Shown in pieces: positions 32,769 to 45,414 of a DNA stretch of 64,000 nt (its first letter is position 1; each line of letters begins with the position of its first letter). A program made the translations under genes and the position numbers. The DNA is from Rhizomys pruinosus (Eukaryota; Chordata; Mammalia; Rodentia; Spalacidae): NCBI GenBank assembly GCA_009823505.1, contig VZQC01001600.1, positions 504,545 to 568,544 of the forward strand, read 5' to 3'. Below the pieces are notes generated by a model. The model was given only the letters and a program-made list of their open reading frames with translations, searched no databases and was not told the DNA's origin.

Positions 32769-34261
32769 AATGTATCTTTCCTTGATACAAAAGGGCTCAT
32801 TAGAGATCACCAAGGTTTGGTTCTCAAAGCAGAGAGGGGCTGTGGGGATGGTGCGGCAAGTGGCACATCCTCAGAGAGATATTTAGACCCAGGAGAAGAA
32901 TAGGATTGAGATTGTTCTTTGATTTCTGTTCAGTTTACAACTGAAGACAAGCTCCTGGAAAGCAAGTTGTTTGCTTTGCCGTGAAAGGCCTACATGGAGA
33001 AATGGGATGTAAATCTTCTCGGTGGTGACATTTTCATCAATGACATTAAGAATTTATTGAAAACCTGAAGGGCACATGAGAACAAACTAAGTGAAAGGGG
33101 AAGAGGATATACCTATGTAGTGTGCTGAAGTTTGTCTTGAGGACAAGAACCTTTGTGGAGAGACAGGTCAGGGATGCTCAGAGGGACGACTATGATTTAC
33201 ACAGGTCTACGTGGGGAAAGCAAAAGACTGGGACCTAACCAGTCAGGCAGATTTGTTCCTATTGTCCTGAATGAAGCTTATGTTTTGAATATATTTAAAA
33301 ACTAGGAAGCCGTGTTGTCAAGTGAAGAGCCCTAGTTGATAAATGTGTTTGTCCTTTTCTATTTTGTTGTCATCGAAAAGTTAAGTCACAGATTTTTGGC
33401 AAACCATTTTAGTATGATTAAAAACATTCATTACAGTTTCCTCCTAAAAGAGATTCCCCTAAAGCATGGAAAAATGGTAAAAACACATTCACATTAAAAT
33501 CTGGTTCTTTTTCTAAATTGGAAAACATGAAAAGACATTAAATTTTTTTTCCTTCCAGTGAGCAGTCATTAGAGTAATAAGGGACTTGCCAATGATGAAT
33601 TTCCGGGAGGAGCCTGATCCATAGTTTAGTTTTCTCCTCATAAAAACAACATTTGGAGCTAATCAAATAACAATTGAAATAGAAAGAAAAATACATGGAT
33701 GCTGAGGTTGTCTTGACCTTGGAGTGATAATTCCATAGTCCCAGAGTACATGAAATAGAAAACGAAAAATCAACTGTAAGAGCATTATTGCTTAGACCTT
33801 GCCTATGAGTTACTGGCCTCACCCGTATCTTGGCAAATTCTTGATTCTTTTTGTGCTGTTTCATTTCTTGGCAGCACCTTTGTCATAAATCATTCAGGTA
33901 ATGAAAGGTAAGATATAAATGAGCCTATTTTTCTTGGGTGTGAAAAGTTCTGATTAAAGTTTTAATATGGGAAAAGGTTGAAGCTTCCCTTGGGCTGGTT
34001 CTAGCTGTCATTAGCATCCCCTTATCATCATTAGTAATCATTTTTAGAGTATTATTAGCTGTTATTACATGGAGGGCAATTTGTTGTAACAAAACACAGT
34101 AAGGTATGGTTGTTATCCTCATTACAATCCAGCTAGGAGAGATGGCTGCCTCTGTGTTTATGGATGCTAAAACAATATCACCTAGTAAGAGACAAACCTC
34201 TAAAGCTAGTAGGTTGGTAAAGGAAAGCCTTTCTTTCTTCCATGTGAAGTTCAAAGTAGTT
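32769..34261. other. Unassigned stretch
   Basis: About 1.5 kb without a recognised repeat. Frames of 108 and 175 codons on the minus strand (33538-33864, 33925-34452) lack any recognisable domain, and the second overlaps an LTR remnant. Confidence 0.4.
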
Positions 34262-34560
34262 TTTGTGGTAGGCAGAATAATGACCCTCCTTGCCATCGTT
34301 CTCTGTGTCCCAGTTCCTAGGACCTGTGAATATATTGCTTTGCCTGGCAAAAAAGACTTTGCAGCTTTTATTAAGTCAAAGGTCTTGAGAGGGAAGATTG
34401 CCCCAGGTTGTCTGGGAAGGCCCTGTATAATCATATGAAACAAGACCGACACAGAAAGCCTGTGAGAACTGAAGCAGGGGTTGACAGAGAGAAACCAGAG
34501 AGCACAATACTGTTGGCTTTGATGAGAGAGGATGGGCCCACTCAGTAGGCTCTAGAAGCT
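34262..34560 (+). mobile_element. MaLR (MLT1-type) LTR remnant
   Basis: Diverged but ordered landmarks: 'gtggtaggcagaataatgac', 'cctgtgaatatattgc', 'aaaaaagactttgcag', 'aggtcttgagaggga', 'gtaggctctagaagct'. Confidence 0.6.
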
Positions 34561-34716
34561 ACAATAGTCAGGGAAACATCTTTTATTGAAATTTTGTGAT
34601 TCTCATACAATATAATTTGATGTTATTTAGATCCCTTCCTGTATATATGCACCTTCCCTTACTGCCCCCTGACCAAGTTAGTATATTCATATATATTATA
34701 TGAGCATATATATACA

Positions 34717-34793
<77 letters not shown>

Positions 34794-35045
34794 CTATAGA
34801 GCCTAGTTTGTGTCCCCACATGTTGGTTTGGGCAACATGGGACGTTTGTACATGCTGCCATCATTTCTGTGAGTTCATACATGTAACTGACTAGCTGTTT
34901 AGAAAACTCTGAGAAACAGATTCTTGACTTAGTACTCCAGAGGGAGGATAGCTTTAGCTGACCCATTGTAGGACTCCTGACCACAAAAACTATAAGAGAA
35001 TAAACTGTTGTTTCAGAGCACATGAGGTCATTTGCTACAACAAAA
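34561..35045 (-). mobile_element. Old L1 3' UTR (Lx-like)
   Basis: Same family as at 0.9 and 50.8 kb: 'atacaatataatttgatgtt' at the 3' side, 'tgctgccatcatttctgtga' and 'aactgactagctgtttagaa' further in. A CT/AT microsatellite interrupts it. Confidence 0.6.
34720..34790. repeat. (CT)n-(AT)n microsatellite
   Basis: CT to about 34757 followed directly by AT to 34790. Confidence 0.98.
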
Positions 35046-35412
35046 ATAGGAAACCAGGCACCTTCCATGTGGCCATTCAGAAATTCTTTTATTTTATAGT
35101 TTCATTTGATCTAGGGTCCTTGAGATGGCGGTGTTTAGCCAGTGGATTGAGAAAGAGACCGAAAGACAAAGATACCCAGGAGATTTTTACAGACCAGGGT
35201 GTCAAGTGGCAATCACAATTTCTATTTACATTTCATTATTTTCAGGCTGTGGCAAGATTTCAGATGGAGATGTTTACTTTTGATACAATGACTCCCTTAT
35301 CTGCTGAGTGCTTTTCTGCCTGTCCCCCCGACTCTCTGTCCATGTAGCTGCTCATGGGAGACCTGGCAGCTTTTGTCCTCTTCTCTCCCCAACTAACTTC
35401 ATCCACACAGCG
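35046..35412. other. Unassigned stretch
   Basis: No repeat recognised. The open frames are not convincing. Confidence 0.4.
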
Positions 35413-35424
35413 CAGTTGTGCATC

Positions 35425-35585
35425 TGTTTTTTGTTTTTGTTTTTTGAGACAGAGTCTCCCTGCAGTCCCAGCCAGCCTGACTGGAGCTCTCAATGTAGGC
35501 CAGGTTGGCCTTGATCTCACAGAGATCCTCTTGCTTCTGCCTCCTGAGTGCTGGGATTAAAGGCATGTGCCACCACACGTGGCCT
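35425..35585 (-). mobile_element. B1 SINE with target duplication
   Basis: Reverse B1, flanked by 'cagttgtgcatc' at 35413-35424 and 35586-35597. Confidence 0.93.
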
Positions 35586-35689
35586 CAGTTGTGCATCAGG
35601 GAAGAAGACATAGCCTGTTGGTGAGCAGGTGGCTCCTTTGGAAAACCAGCATGGAGACCTGACTGAGGAATGAGATATCTGTCTGATAT

Positions 35690-35855
35690 CCTGGTCTCAT
35701 TTCTTTTGGCTAGGTACCCAGAAATGGGATTGGTGGTCATATGCTGGACCATATGGTAGACCATGTGGCAGATCATATGGTAAGTCTTGGAGTAAGTTTC
35801 ACACAGTTCTCTGAAATGATTATACCAAGTTATACTCCCGCCAACATATAAGACT
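35690..35855 (-). mobile_element. Old L1 ORF2 fragment
   Basis: Weak reverse match to the ORF2 3' region: 'taggtacccagaaatgggat', then 'tatactcccgccaacatata'. Confidence 0.45.
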
Positions 35856-35869
35856 GGGCTCATCAACAT

Positions 35870-36092
35870 TTCATTATGGAAGAAGGAATGGCTCATGAGG
35901 CCCAACCCCTCCCTGAAGGACTATTGACAGTTAACAATGACTGGGAGAAAGAGCGTCACTTTCTTCAGTGGTGTAGCTTCTGATAAGTTGGCCATGCTCC
36001 AGTAAACAACTTCCCACTCATTCCCATACATTCAACACTAATTAAACTCAGGGGGACACATACATAAAGAAGACATGAAATTGTGACCTATA
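35870..36092 (+). mobile_element. Old L1 3' UTR (Lx-like)
   Basis: Shares 'ggactattgacagttaacaa', 'cttcagtggtgtagcttctg' and 'catgctccagtaaac' with the repeat at 10.55-11.36 kb. Confidence 0.6.
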
Positions 36093-36232
36093 TTGATATT
36101 TTATTTGTTTTGCAGACATGTCCTGTGGGCCAGGCTGGCACTGAACTTGCTATATAGCTGATGCTGGCCTGATCTTCCTGCCTCTACCTCCCAAAATATT
36201 GGGATTATAGGTATATACCACCACACCTGGCA
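36093..36232 (-). mobile_element. Old B1 SINE
   Basis: Diverged reverse B1 from 'tttgcagacatgtcctgtgg' to 'accaccacacctggc'. Confidence 0.75.
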
Positions 36233-36392
36233 CCCATATTGATCCTCAAATAGTGATATAGAAACACATAGTTTTAGAATTGATGCTATAATGGAGAGCG
36301 AACTGAACTGAAGTGAGATAAAGTGAAGAGGAATGCTAGTTAATATTTACTGTGATTTTAAAAGTCAGAGGAATATTGTCTGTCCGTCTGTC

Positions 36393-36433
36393 TATGTATG
36401 TATGTATGTGTGTGTGTATGTATGTATGTATGT
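36393..36433. repeat. (TATG)n microsatellite
   Basis: Tetranucleotide run next to a B1 tail. Confidence 0.95.
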
Positions 36434-36570
36434 GTTAATAGACAGAGTCTCATTCTATAGTTCAGTCTGGCCTGGATCTGGTTGTGTAGTTGAGGCTGGC
36501 ATTGAATGTGTGACCTCCTGCCTCTGCCTCCTGTATGCTTAAATTGCAGGCGTGCATCACCCTGGCCAGG
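36434..36570 (-). mobile_element. B1 SINE, diverged
   Basis: Reverse B1 ('gacagagtctcattctatag' to 'catcaccctggcca'). Confidence 0.75.
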
Positions 36571-37215
36571 ATACTGACTTTAACAACTGGCAATGGGATG
36601 ATACAAATATTAGGACTTCAAATGAATAAGCAAAGGAACCTGCTTAAATAGCACTAACAGAAAGCTGTTCCAGTCTATGGTAAATGGCTCAGAGGGACAA
36701 TTCTGAAAGAGATGCTAGTTACAAACTGGAAAGATGCTCTGAGACAGCTGGAAGATAACAACAAAGCAGTTCTCTTTCCTGCCACCTGCTCTTCAGCAGT
36801 GGCGTCACCTTTTGGAACTCTTTATTACTTCGACTTTGCTATGTGGACCATTTTCCTGAGGTGGTGGTGGAGGGCTCCTACTACCCATGTGAGAAGCTCT
36901 TTTTATTCTATCTGTTCTCTAAGGGGCTCCTCTTCAGTTTTCTTGGTTTGGACTTGAACATGGACTAGTTGCAGTTGATGTATACATAACAGCACATAGC
37001 CCAATCTGTTGTAGAAAGCTGGGGAACAGAGCCAGTTGCTCAATTCCTGGTGTTACTAAACACCAAAGAAATATTCTACAAACAGCAGCATATGGACTTA
37101 TATGTGGGCCACGTGATGGATCGTAATCTAAACTATGATTATCAGAACAAAACTGACAATATACTGAGTAAAAAAGGGAAGTCAGGTATATATATAAATA
37201 CATATATATTTAATA
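36571..37215. other. Unassigned stretch
   Basis: No repeat or gene recognised. Confidence 0.4.
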
Positions 37216-37219
37216 TATA

Positions 37220-37369
37220 TATATATGTCTCTTCTCCTTGGAGCTCCAGCTGTCCTGAAACTCACTATGTAGACCAGGCTGGCCTTGAACTCACAGAGAT
37301 CTGCCTGCCTCTGCCTGCCTCTGCCTGCCAAGTGCTAGGATTAAAGGCATGCGCCACCACACCTGGCTA
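37220..37369 (-). mobile_element. B1 SINE with small internal duplication
   Basis: Reverse B1. The 'tgcctgcctc' segment is repeated three times, a short internal expansion. Confidence 0.88.
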
Positions 37370-37806
37370 ATAGGGGGTTTTCATGGATGAGAAAATACTT
37401 AAATCTGCTTACTGTGCTCAAGGCATAGTATGAGTATAATCAAAGGAGGAAGAGGATAGCCTTTCTTCTCAGAGAGCTCTTCCTTTTGATAGGAGATGAG
37501 CTGTAGACATTTGGAAGTGTTATTAAAAATATGAGAGAAACTAATGTATGGGTGTTAGTTAAGGTTTTGGGTTTGGTGTAACAGATCAACCCAAGAAGAA
37601 TTAAATGACCCAAAGACTTTATTATAAGAATCAGGAAGGTGGCAGCATGGTCTCAGATGAGGACCTGAAAAATTGCAAAGTCCATTGTCCAATTCCTTCT
37701 CTCACCCTTCCACTGACTTATTTTCTGAAGGGTTCCAGAACATCCAGGTAGGCATAGGCATGTGGCTGATAGATGACTGGGTTCTAATTCCAATATGTTA
37801 TTTTGG

Positions 37807-37807
<1 letters not shown>
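37370..37807. other. Unassigned stretch
   Basis: No repeat or gene recognised. Confidence 0.4.

Positions 37808-37843
<36 letters not shown>
37808..37843. repeat. (TG)n microsatellite
   Basis: TG run at the tail side of the following RSINE1-like element. Confidence 0.97.
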
Positions 37844-37845
<2 letters not shown>

Positions 37846-37849
37846 TGTA

Positions 37850-38171
37850 ATTGATGTGTATGGCATACATATATGTGTGAACTCACATGTGTGCATGGGC
37901 ATATGGAGACCAGAGGTGGATATTGATTGTCTTCCTTAATCATTCCTCACCTTATTTATTAAGACAGGGTCTCTCATTTGAACCCAGAGCTTGCCCGTTT
38001 GGCTAATCAACACAATAAGCTTGCTCTAGAGATCCAGTTTCCACCTTCCAGGTACTGGGATTAAAGGCAGGCCAGGCCCACCCAGCATTTTCGAGGGTGC
38101 TGGGGATCCAAATTCTAGTGTTTTCTGCATACATGGTAAGCACTTGACTCACTGAACCATCTCCTGAGCCT
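37850..38171 (-). mobile_element. RSINE1/B4-type composite SINE
   Basis: Reverse composite: a tail with 'ggcatatggagaccagag', a B1-like middle ('aagacagggtctctcatttg', 'actgggattaaaggcag'), and a head ending 'ctgaaccatctcctgagcc'. Confidence 0.75.
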
Positions 38172-39500
38172 TTAATTCCAAATCAAAGAAATCCGATTAT
38201 GCTAACTTGATTAAGCATCCATCCTTGTTCCAACCAATCATGATCTGTATACTTGTGAATACAGTAGAGGTACCAGGACCTGGAAGGGCTTTTTTTTTTT
38301 TTGTGAGAAAAGACATATTATAATATAAATAGTTTGTCCATGGGTAGCTATCCACATTTTCCCACCATTAGGCATGGCTGAACCACTGATTCCAATTGGA
38401 TAACAGTTTCCTGTGTTGTAAAAATAATGAGGACTTGTCATAAAAATCCATGATTTGATCAGAATTCCTATTTGGGACTATAGAGATTTTTCCATTGAAT
38501 GGATGTTGCACATACATTAATCATAGCTATGCTTGGCTGGAATGTCTCTCTGACATCTGTCACATTAGTGAACAGTCACACTTTTTTTTTCTTGTATTTC
38601 AGTTTCTTCTTAGAGAAAAAGAGCTTTTGAGGGATAGTGTAGAATGACATCTTCGTTAGTAAATTAACTCCTATCAGCTATACAAGGCAAATCCAGCCTG
38701 CAATAGGGTTTGTAAACATGCAACAGAAATCTTAACTTATATATCTATGTACTTATCTCTAAAATGGTGAAATTATTTGCATTCTCTTTTGTACCAAGTC
38801 TGTTTCAATGTGCTGAGCTTGACAAGAGGCATCTGAAAACTGCAGTTCTTCTGAAATGTGTTCTTGTGTGATTTCTGTGAGACAAAGCATTCACCATGAC
38901 ACCTGGGTACAGAAGAAGTAGAGCTTGGCTTAAGCTGAACTATGTGAGAACTTCTTGGATGGTTTTAAAACCCATTGTTTTGAATAGGAGCGATGGGCAC
39001 AGTGTCACTTGTCTATCATGCTTGCTTTTGGGAGGGGCTCATTTGCTGCAATGTTAGGGACTTCACCTCTTCCCTACTTTATTACTTAGAGACAGCCACA
39101 TTACTGATGAAGAGGGTTTGTGAGGAATACAGAAAGTGGTTTTATGTGAGGCCCTTGGACCATACTGATTCTTTAGTATTAGGCTAAAAATAAGATAAAT
39201 TAAAAATAGAAAACAGTTGCTATGTAATATTTCATTGAAACATTCTCAAAGAACCTGCTTTTAGAAAGTTTCATTAGGGAATTTAAAAAATAAGTGTTGC
39301 TTTGTGTTTAGGAATAAAACCACAATACTTATCTTTAAATAAATTTCCACACTGATAAAAAGTTGTTAATTATAGGGTTTGGATATACTTTGGGAGTGTC
39401 ACTTCTACCCTGCATGTCCAGGGATACATGCTATTTGTTTCTAGATAGGATGATCATTCATTATTTTATATATTTTCTGGCCTGGCTACATAAGTAAAAG
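38172..39500. other. Unassigned single-copy-looking stretch
   Basis: About 1.3 kb with no recognised repeat and no coding signal. Confidence 0.4.
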
Positions 39501-39502
39501 AA

Positions 39503-39665
39503 TTTGAGGTAGCTCAGTTGGTAAAGGTGCCTGTTGCCAAGCCTAAAGACCTTTGTTCAATCCCTGGAAGTCTCATGGTAGATGATGAGAACTGACTCCT
39601 GCAAGCTGTTCTTTTACCCGCGTATACATGCCTTGGCATGTTCAGATACAGATACACAAATAGAA
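39503..39665 (+). mobile_element. B3-type SINE
   Basis: Forward tRNA-derived SINE, diverged: 'gtagctcagttggtaaaggt', 'ttgttcaatccctgg', 'actgactcctgcaagctgtt'. Confidence 0.65.
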
Positions 39666-40255
39666 AATTAACTGGAACTTGATGGGATTTCTAGTGTGAG
39701 GGGGCATTTCTCTTTGCAGTATCTGTGTGGAGAGTGAAGCTGACGGGCAGCACTGAGAACGGAGATCTAACGATGCTATACGGTTTCAGGGGTGCACAGT
39801 AGCTGCTTTCTGTGGCTGACATATTGACTTGTAACTGGCCCACTTTCAGATCAGTGGGGACTTCAAGGAGATAGTAGAGCAGTTGCAGGTTTCTTTTGCT
39901 GTGGAAATCAATGCTCAGAGCCCAGGGCCCCCACTTAGCTTGGTGCCTTTGTGGTGCCACTGGGTGTTACTTGCTGATGGCATCCTGCATCCACATATGA
40001 TGTCTTCATTAAGAGCATAGTAGTGGCTAGATGGGAATTGGTTTAGGATTCTGAGACAATGGATTTAATCACAATAAAAACTGTCTAAAATGGAGGTAAT
40101 GAGGGAAGCAGAAGCTCATGTTCTGAGTCTCAACAATTGTCCATTATGCTACCAAAATCCAGAGTTTATGTCCAATTCTGTCACCAGCTCATCTCTGCTA
40201 ATTCACACAAGGACTTTGCTTCAATAGGCTATTTTGTAAAAAGCAGTTATTTTTA
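39666..40255. other. Unassigned stretch
   Basis: No repeat or gene recognised. Confidence 0.4.
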
Positions 40256-40257
40256 TT

Positions 40258-40470
40258 TTTAAAATATTTTATTTATTATTTTTATTTAATTTGTATGAAT
40301 GTATTGCCTGCATGTGTGTAAGTGGTCATGTGTTGCGCAATGCCCACAGAGGTCAGAAGAGGGTGTCAGATCTCCTGGAAGTGGAGTTATAGATGATTGT
40401 TAGCTTCCCTGTGGGTGCTGGGAATCAAACTGGCCAGTCCTCTTAACCTCTGAGCCATCACTCCAGCCCC
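40258..40470 (-). mobile_element. B3/B2-type SINE
   Basis: Reverse tRNA-derived SINE with the head 'ctctgagccatcactccagc'. It has a small deletion near 'caaactggccagtcc'. Confidence 0.87.
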
Positions 40471-41451
40471 CAAACAGTTTTACTTTTAAAGATCTATAGC
40501 AGAGTTATCTTTGAATTTAGCCCATGGGTTACAGAAAAATATACATAAGTTATGTTTCTCTCAAGAGTTCTTGTTCTAACAGTGAAACTGAGTTGTTTAA
40601 AAAGACATGATGCCAAGAAGAATGAAATAAATGTATATACAACACATTAACTTAGTTATATGATTTTATAGTTTTATATAACAAAGCTGCTCAAAATACC
40701 ATGCTTTCATGTGATTTAATCTTTTCATGGCTATTTTACCTATAACCTTAAGAAAAGCCTATGTGTATACACAGCAGCATGTGTTTACATCTGTGAGCAG
40801 GTACAAACATATTACTATTTCCTCTACCCTGCATGAGGCTGTGTGGTAGAAAGGGCTAGGCGCCATTCTCTTTCTTAACCTTTCTGTGTGATCTTGGGCT
40901 TACCAGCAGATGTCCCTGGGCATTGTAAATGGATAATGTAGATACTTTTCCTAAGAAAAGGATTGTTCCCTAGCTCAAATGATTGGTCAGGAAAATACAT
41001 TTTTGGAAATAATAAAACTACACACAGTAGCTCTAAGGAATTATTTGTCTTTGATTTAAAGTATTCTATCTAATTCTTATGTGAACAATTTAAGTATTAT
41101 GAATACTAGTTGCTTTATGCTGATGAAATGCCATGCTTTGCTTTGTACAGATTAAAAAGCCATAAGTGTTTTTAATTGCTCTTTATTCTCCATGGCATAT
41201 TCATTCTCATTCTTAATGGCTCCACATGGATGAAATTTAATTTGCCTCCTTACCCAATGTCACAGTGTGGCTCTTTGATACACTTTCAGAAATTCTTTGA
41301 CAAAGCTTAAGACACACAAAGACTTTTCTTATATGCATGGTAATAACTGATTAGAAGTATGACCCAAATTTCATAATCTTTATACCTTTGCTCATTCCCA
41401 AAGGAAAATCATATATAGTTTTCATATAATGTTTAAGATATTAGGCTCAGT
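40471..41451. other. Unassigned AT-rich stretch
   Basis: No repeat or gene recognised. Confidence 0.4.
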
Positions 41452-41463
41452 TAAAATAGAATT

Positions 41464-41609
41464 TTTTTTTGGTCTTTTTGAGATAGGATCTCCCTTTAGT
41501 CCCAGCTGGCCTGGAGCTCACTCAATCAGGCTGGCCTTGAACTCACAGACATGCCTGCCTCTTCCTCCCGAGTGCTGGGATTAAAGGTGTGCGCCACCAT
41601 GCCCGGCCC
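41464..41609 (-). mobile_element. B1 SINE with target duplication
   Basis: Reverse B1, flanked by 'taaaatagaatt' at 41452-41463 and 41610-41621. Confidence 0.94.
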
Positions 41610-41621
41610 TAAAATAGAATT

Positions 41622-41908
41622 AATTATTGTAAATAAAAGATTTATTGATTTTAGGTCGAGCCAACTACTCCTTCGGAACTCTTATGTAGTGTATAGAGCT
41701 GGCTGAGCACAAAGTTCACTTGGGAAGTAAAGACATCTTCTGCTTTGTTCCTGCACTGTAATCTGATTGTCCTGATCTGTGGAGTGGGAGGACTGAACAG
41801 AGTGTCAGTAGACTACATCGTGGGTTTCATTTAAGAGTTCCTGTATATGTATTATGTTTTCAGACTTTTTAAAGAAAAACCAACTCTTTTCCTTTAAGAA
41901 ATCACAGA
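41622..41908. other. Unassigned stretch
   Basis: Nothing recognised. Confidence 0.4.
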
Positions 41909-42142
41909 AGGGGCTGGAGAAAAGGCTCGGTGGTTAAGAGCATTGGCTGCTCTTGCCAAGGACCTTGGTTTGCTTCCTAGTACCCACATGGCAGCTAACA
42001 ATCACCCACAATTCCAATTTCAGGAGACTCTGATACCCTCTTCTGACCTCCATAGGCATTGGACAACACTGGTACACCTAGCTACAGGCAGGCAATACAC
42101 TCATGCATAAAATAAAGGAATAAATAAAATATTTTTTAAAAG
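41909..42142 (+). mobile_element. B3/B2-type SINE
   Basis: Forward SINE: 'ggggctggagaaaaggctcg', 'acccacatggcagctaacaa', and an A/T-rich tail. Confidence 0.87.
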
Positions 42143-42527
42143 AAGCCACAGAGACTGAGCATGAGGCCAATAAGTGAAATGAAGTCCATCAGCTGTGTGG
42201 AGTGAAGAGCAGATGAACTCAGAGCTGAATGGGCGAGGAGCCACCTTCTGGACGATAGACGAGACAGGGAGATAAAATAGGCCCAATAGCATTGTATCTG
42301 TTGTACTCTGGGATAAATGAAAAAACATCTTTCCTTGAAAGAGCCATCAGTTTTGGAAAAGGGATACTTAAGTGATAGGCATAGGATGTTAAGAAAGCAA
42401 TTTATGTGTTACACTGAGAAGCAAAATGTAATAGGTGAGAAGAAATGGTTAGTGAAGTAAGGAGAAATTGTTCAGGAGCAAGTCTATGTGGTTAAAAAGG
42501 TATTAATCTCCCTTTAAGGGAGAAGTT
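42143..42527. other. Unassigned stretch
   Basis: Nothing recognised. Confidence 0.4.
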
Positions 42528-42643
42528 TTTTTTTTAAATTTTATTTATTTTTGTATGTGTATGAATGTACTGTCTGCACGTAGGTTTGTGCACCCGTGTC
42601 GTGCAATGCCGCGGAGGTCAGAAGAGGGTCTCGGATTCCCCTG
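42528..42643 (-). mobile_element. Young B2-type SINE, 5'-truncated
   Basis: Only the 3' half is present. It keeps the CpG-rich 'cgtgcaatgccgcggaggtc' segment and stops abruptly at 'attcccctgg'. Confidence 0.9.
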
Positions 42644-43020
42644 GTCACATCTAGGTGCATGAGATCTCCACAGGCCATGGTTTGAAATATTACTTCCAGT
42701 TATAACTGGAAAATAAAGAAAAGTAAATTCTTAGATTGAGAAAGCTATATTAGCTTAGAGCTATATCTATCTGTACCTTGCTGTTGGCTTGTCTTAAATG
42801 TTTTCTCTAATATGAAAATTCTGCTTTTGAGTAGAAATTGATTGTCAAAATATATAATTATTAGGCTAGGAAATAATGTAGAACTAAGTCCAGTTTACAT
42901 CATGTGTTAAGGAAATCTTGCCAATCCTTTTAAAATAGGCAGAAGTGATCACTGATAATAGTCACACAATTTTTAGAAATAGTGTGTTTGATACTTGATA
43001 TTGTATAACCCTGCCTTGCA
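42644..43020. other. Unassigned AT-rich stretch
   Basis: Nothing recognised. Confidence 0.4.
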
Positions 43021-43040
43021 ATATTTTTTTTTGATTTGTG

Positions 43041-43476
43041 TTTTTTTATTTTTTTTTATTGATGCTTTGTGTATTTCATACATCATTTTCCAATTCAGTT
43101 CAGGCATATATCCCCTTCCCATCCCCCCACCCCACCCCTACCCATCCCAGATCATGCATTCTGACGTAACTTTTCTGCATCTTTCTCTGTTTTTTTTTTT
43201 TGTTTTGTTTTCTTTTTTTTTAACAATAAGTGATAATCTGTGAGTACAAGCATCCTTCATGTAAAACCAATTTGCGAGCAGTTGTGCCCAAACCCACACA
43301 GCTCATGGGTCCCACCATCCAGCAGGGGGGGCTTGTATGTTCAATCAAGTTGATCAAATGAGTGTCCAGTCTATATTGTTGTAGTTTCACCATTCACCCC
43401 AATCGCAGCCCTTACATTCTACCATGCCCCCTCTTCCGCAGATTGTTTCCTAGGCTTAGAAAAGGGGCACAGGTAG
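43041..43476 (-). mobile_element. Family X copy, 5'-truncated, complete 3' end
   Basis: Minus-strand copy with a poly(A) tail (T's at 43041-43058), the conserved end 'ttgatgctttgtg', a C-rich form of the G tract (about 43113-43150) and the body up to 'ggggcacaggt'. An A-rich stretch near 43190-43222 matches the A-rich stretch in the 58.3-kb copy. No clear target duplication. Confidence 0.85.
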
Positions 43477-43564
43477 TTTTTGGTTCACACAGCACAATAA
43501 CTTATATACTATTCCCGTACGGTAAACTATTCCTTAAAAATAAACAATTTTCTTCTAGTTAGAA

Positions 43565-43965
43565 CATATGGTGGTTTAATATAAAGTGCCCCTCTCAAAA
43601 GTTCATGTGTTGAAGGCTGGGGGCCCACCTAGTGGGCCCAGAAGATGATTGGATCATGAACAAGTCATTCACTGAAGAGTGTCTGAAAGGGCTATAGGAG
43701 GTGGAGCCTGGCTGCAGGAAACAGGTCACTAGGGGTGTCTTTGAAGTGTATGACTTGTCTCTGGCTATTTCCTGGCTCACTCTGCCTGCTGACCACCATG
43801 TGACTTTACTCTATCTAACATTCTCTCTACATGGCGTTCTCCACAGTGATGGGAACACACAGCTATGGATTGAAAGCTCTGACACTGTGAGCCCAAATCA
43901 GTCCTTCCCTGCTTAAGTTGTTTCTCTAGGTATCAGCTAAAGCCACAAAAAGTCTGCTGACAGCA
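43565..43965 (+). mobile_element. MaLR (MLT1-like) LTR remnant
   Basis: Ordered landmarks: 'tggtggtttaatataaagtg', 'ttcatgtgttgaaggctggg', 'gagcccaaatcagtccttcc', 'aagttgtttctctaggtatc'. Confidence 0.65.
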
Positions 43966-44460
43966 CAAGAGACATGAGATGTATTTTTTCTTAAGGGCTG
44001 GATAGCATTTCACTATATAAATGTATCACATTTTTAAAACCATCAGTCCTTGGGGCTGGAAAGATGGCTCAGCAGTTAAGAGCACTGGTTGCTCTTGCAG
44101 AGGACCTGGATTCCAGGACTCACATGGTAACTAACAACCATCTGTAACTCCAGTTCCAGGGGATCCAACACCCTCTTCTGACTTCTGTGGGCACTCCACG
44201 GTGGCACAGGTACACTTACATACATGCAGACATTATGCTCATATTCATAAAATAATAATAAAATATTTTAAAAAATCTGTCTTAAATATTAGACATTTAG
44301 ATTACTTGCATTGGAGAAGGGTGCAATGACTACAGAAATGCCCATATCTCCTTGGGATAATGATTTCAATGATTTCAATTCTTTTAGATAAATGTCTCGG
44401 AGTAGAATTGCTGGATGATATAATAGTTGTACTTTGAAATTTTAAAGGAATTGATATTAA
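43966..44460 (-). mobile_element. Old L1 ORF2 3' fragment, split by a SINE
   Basis: 43975-44048 and 44280-44460 read as one reverse ORF2 piece ('ggctggatagcatttcacta', 'gtagaattgctggatgatat'), interrupted by the SINE at 44051-44275. Confidence 0.6.
44051..44275 (+). mobile_element. B3/B2-type SINE
   Basis: Forward SINE from 'ggggctggaaagatggctca' to an A-rich tail, inserted in the old L1. Confidence 0.9.
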
Positions 44461-44730
44461 CCATTACATTCAGCTTTATGGATTGATTTGAATAGCCAAT
44501 GAAATCACCAAGTATATGAGCATGTTCTTAGTTTTATGCTTTGTGTCCTATGATACCAATTCAGACAAAAGCATGTGCACCATTTTCTCTGAATAGGAAA
44601 ACATGACGCGAGGCCTGTGTTGACTTGTTGAGGACTAATTTACATGATCGGTCCTGGGTCAGTAATTGTGCTTTTGCTGACATGCTTAAACCTATCAGGA
44701 TTAAGTTTGGGCATCATTCTGGCCTACTCT

Positions 44731-44984
44731 TTTTTTTTTTTTTTTAAAGTTTTATTTATTTATTTCTGTGTATGAGTGTACTGTCTGCATGTAGGTTTGT
44801 GCACCCGTGTCGTGCAATGCCGCGGAGGTCAGAAGAGGGTCTCGGATTCCCCTGGAGCTGGAGTTCTCCTGGAATAGGAGTTTCAGACGGCTCTCGTCCG
44901 CCATGTGGGTGCTGGGGATCGAACCCGGGTCCTCTGTAAGAGCGGTCGGCGCTCTTAACCGCTAGGCCATCTCTCCAGCCCCCG
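44731..44984 (-). mobile_element. Young B2-type SINE with target duplication
   Basis: Reverse B2 rich in CpG, carrying the 17-bp internal duplication. 'ttctggcctactct' flanks it at 44717-44730 and 44985-44998. Confidence 0.95.
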
Positions 44985-44999
44985 TTCTGGCCTACTCTT

Positions 45000-45412
45000 A
45001 CCTAAAGTAGAATGAGACAAGTACTTCCCTATTTATTTGATTGTAAGTTAAGGATTCTGTCAAGAGTGAGAAAAAGAAATCAATTATTTCATTGGTAACT
45101 AATATTGTTTTGAATGGGTAAGTAGTCATGTTATCTATTAATTAAAAATATTGTTCTTATTTTTATCATTAAGTATAATTTCTATTTAACCATTCAGGAA
45201 GAATATCAGCCTATATATACATATATTATAAAAATAATATATCCTGTAAGTTTCCTTGAGTTGCCTGTTATACTACAAATATAAACATGTTATAATGTAC
45301 ACAAATACAAATATCTATTCATTTATAGTATGCTTAGAATAGTTGTTGAAATAATAAATGAGACATTATATTAGAGTAAGAAATCATTCTAAGTGTATTT
45401 AAAAGTGAAATA
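45000..45412. other. Unassigned AT-rich stretch
   Basis: Nothing recognised. Confidence 0.4.
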
Positions 45413-45414
45413 CG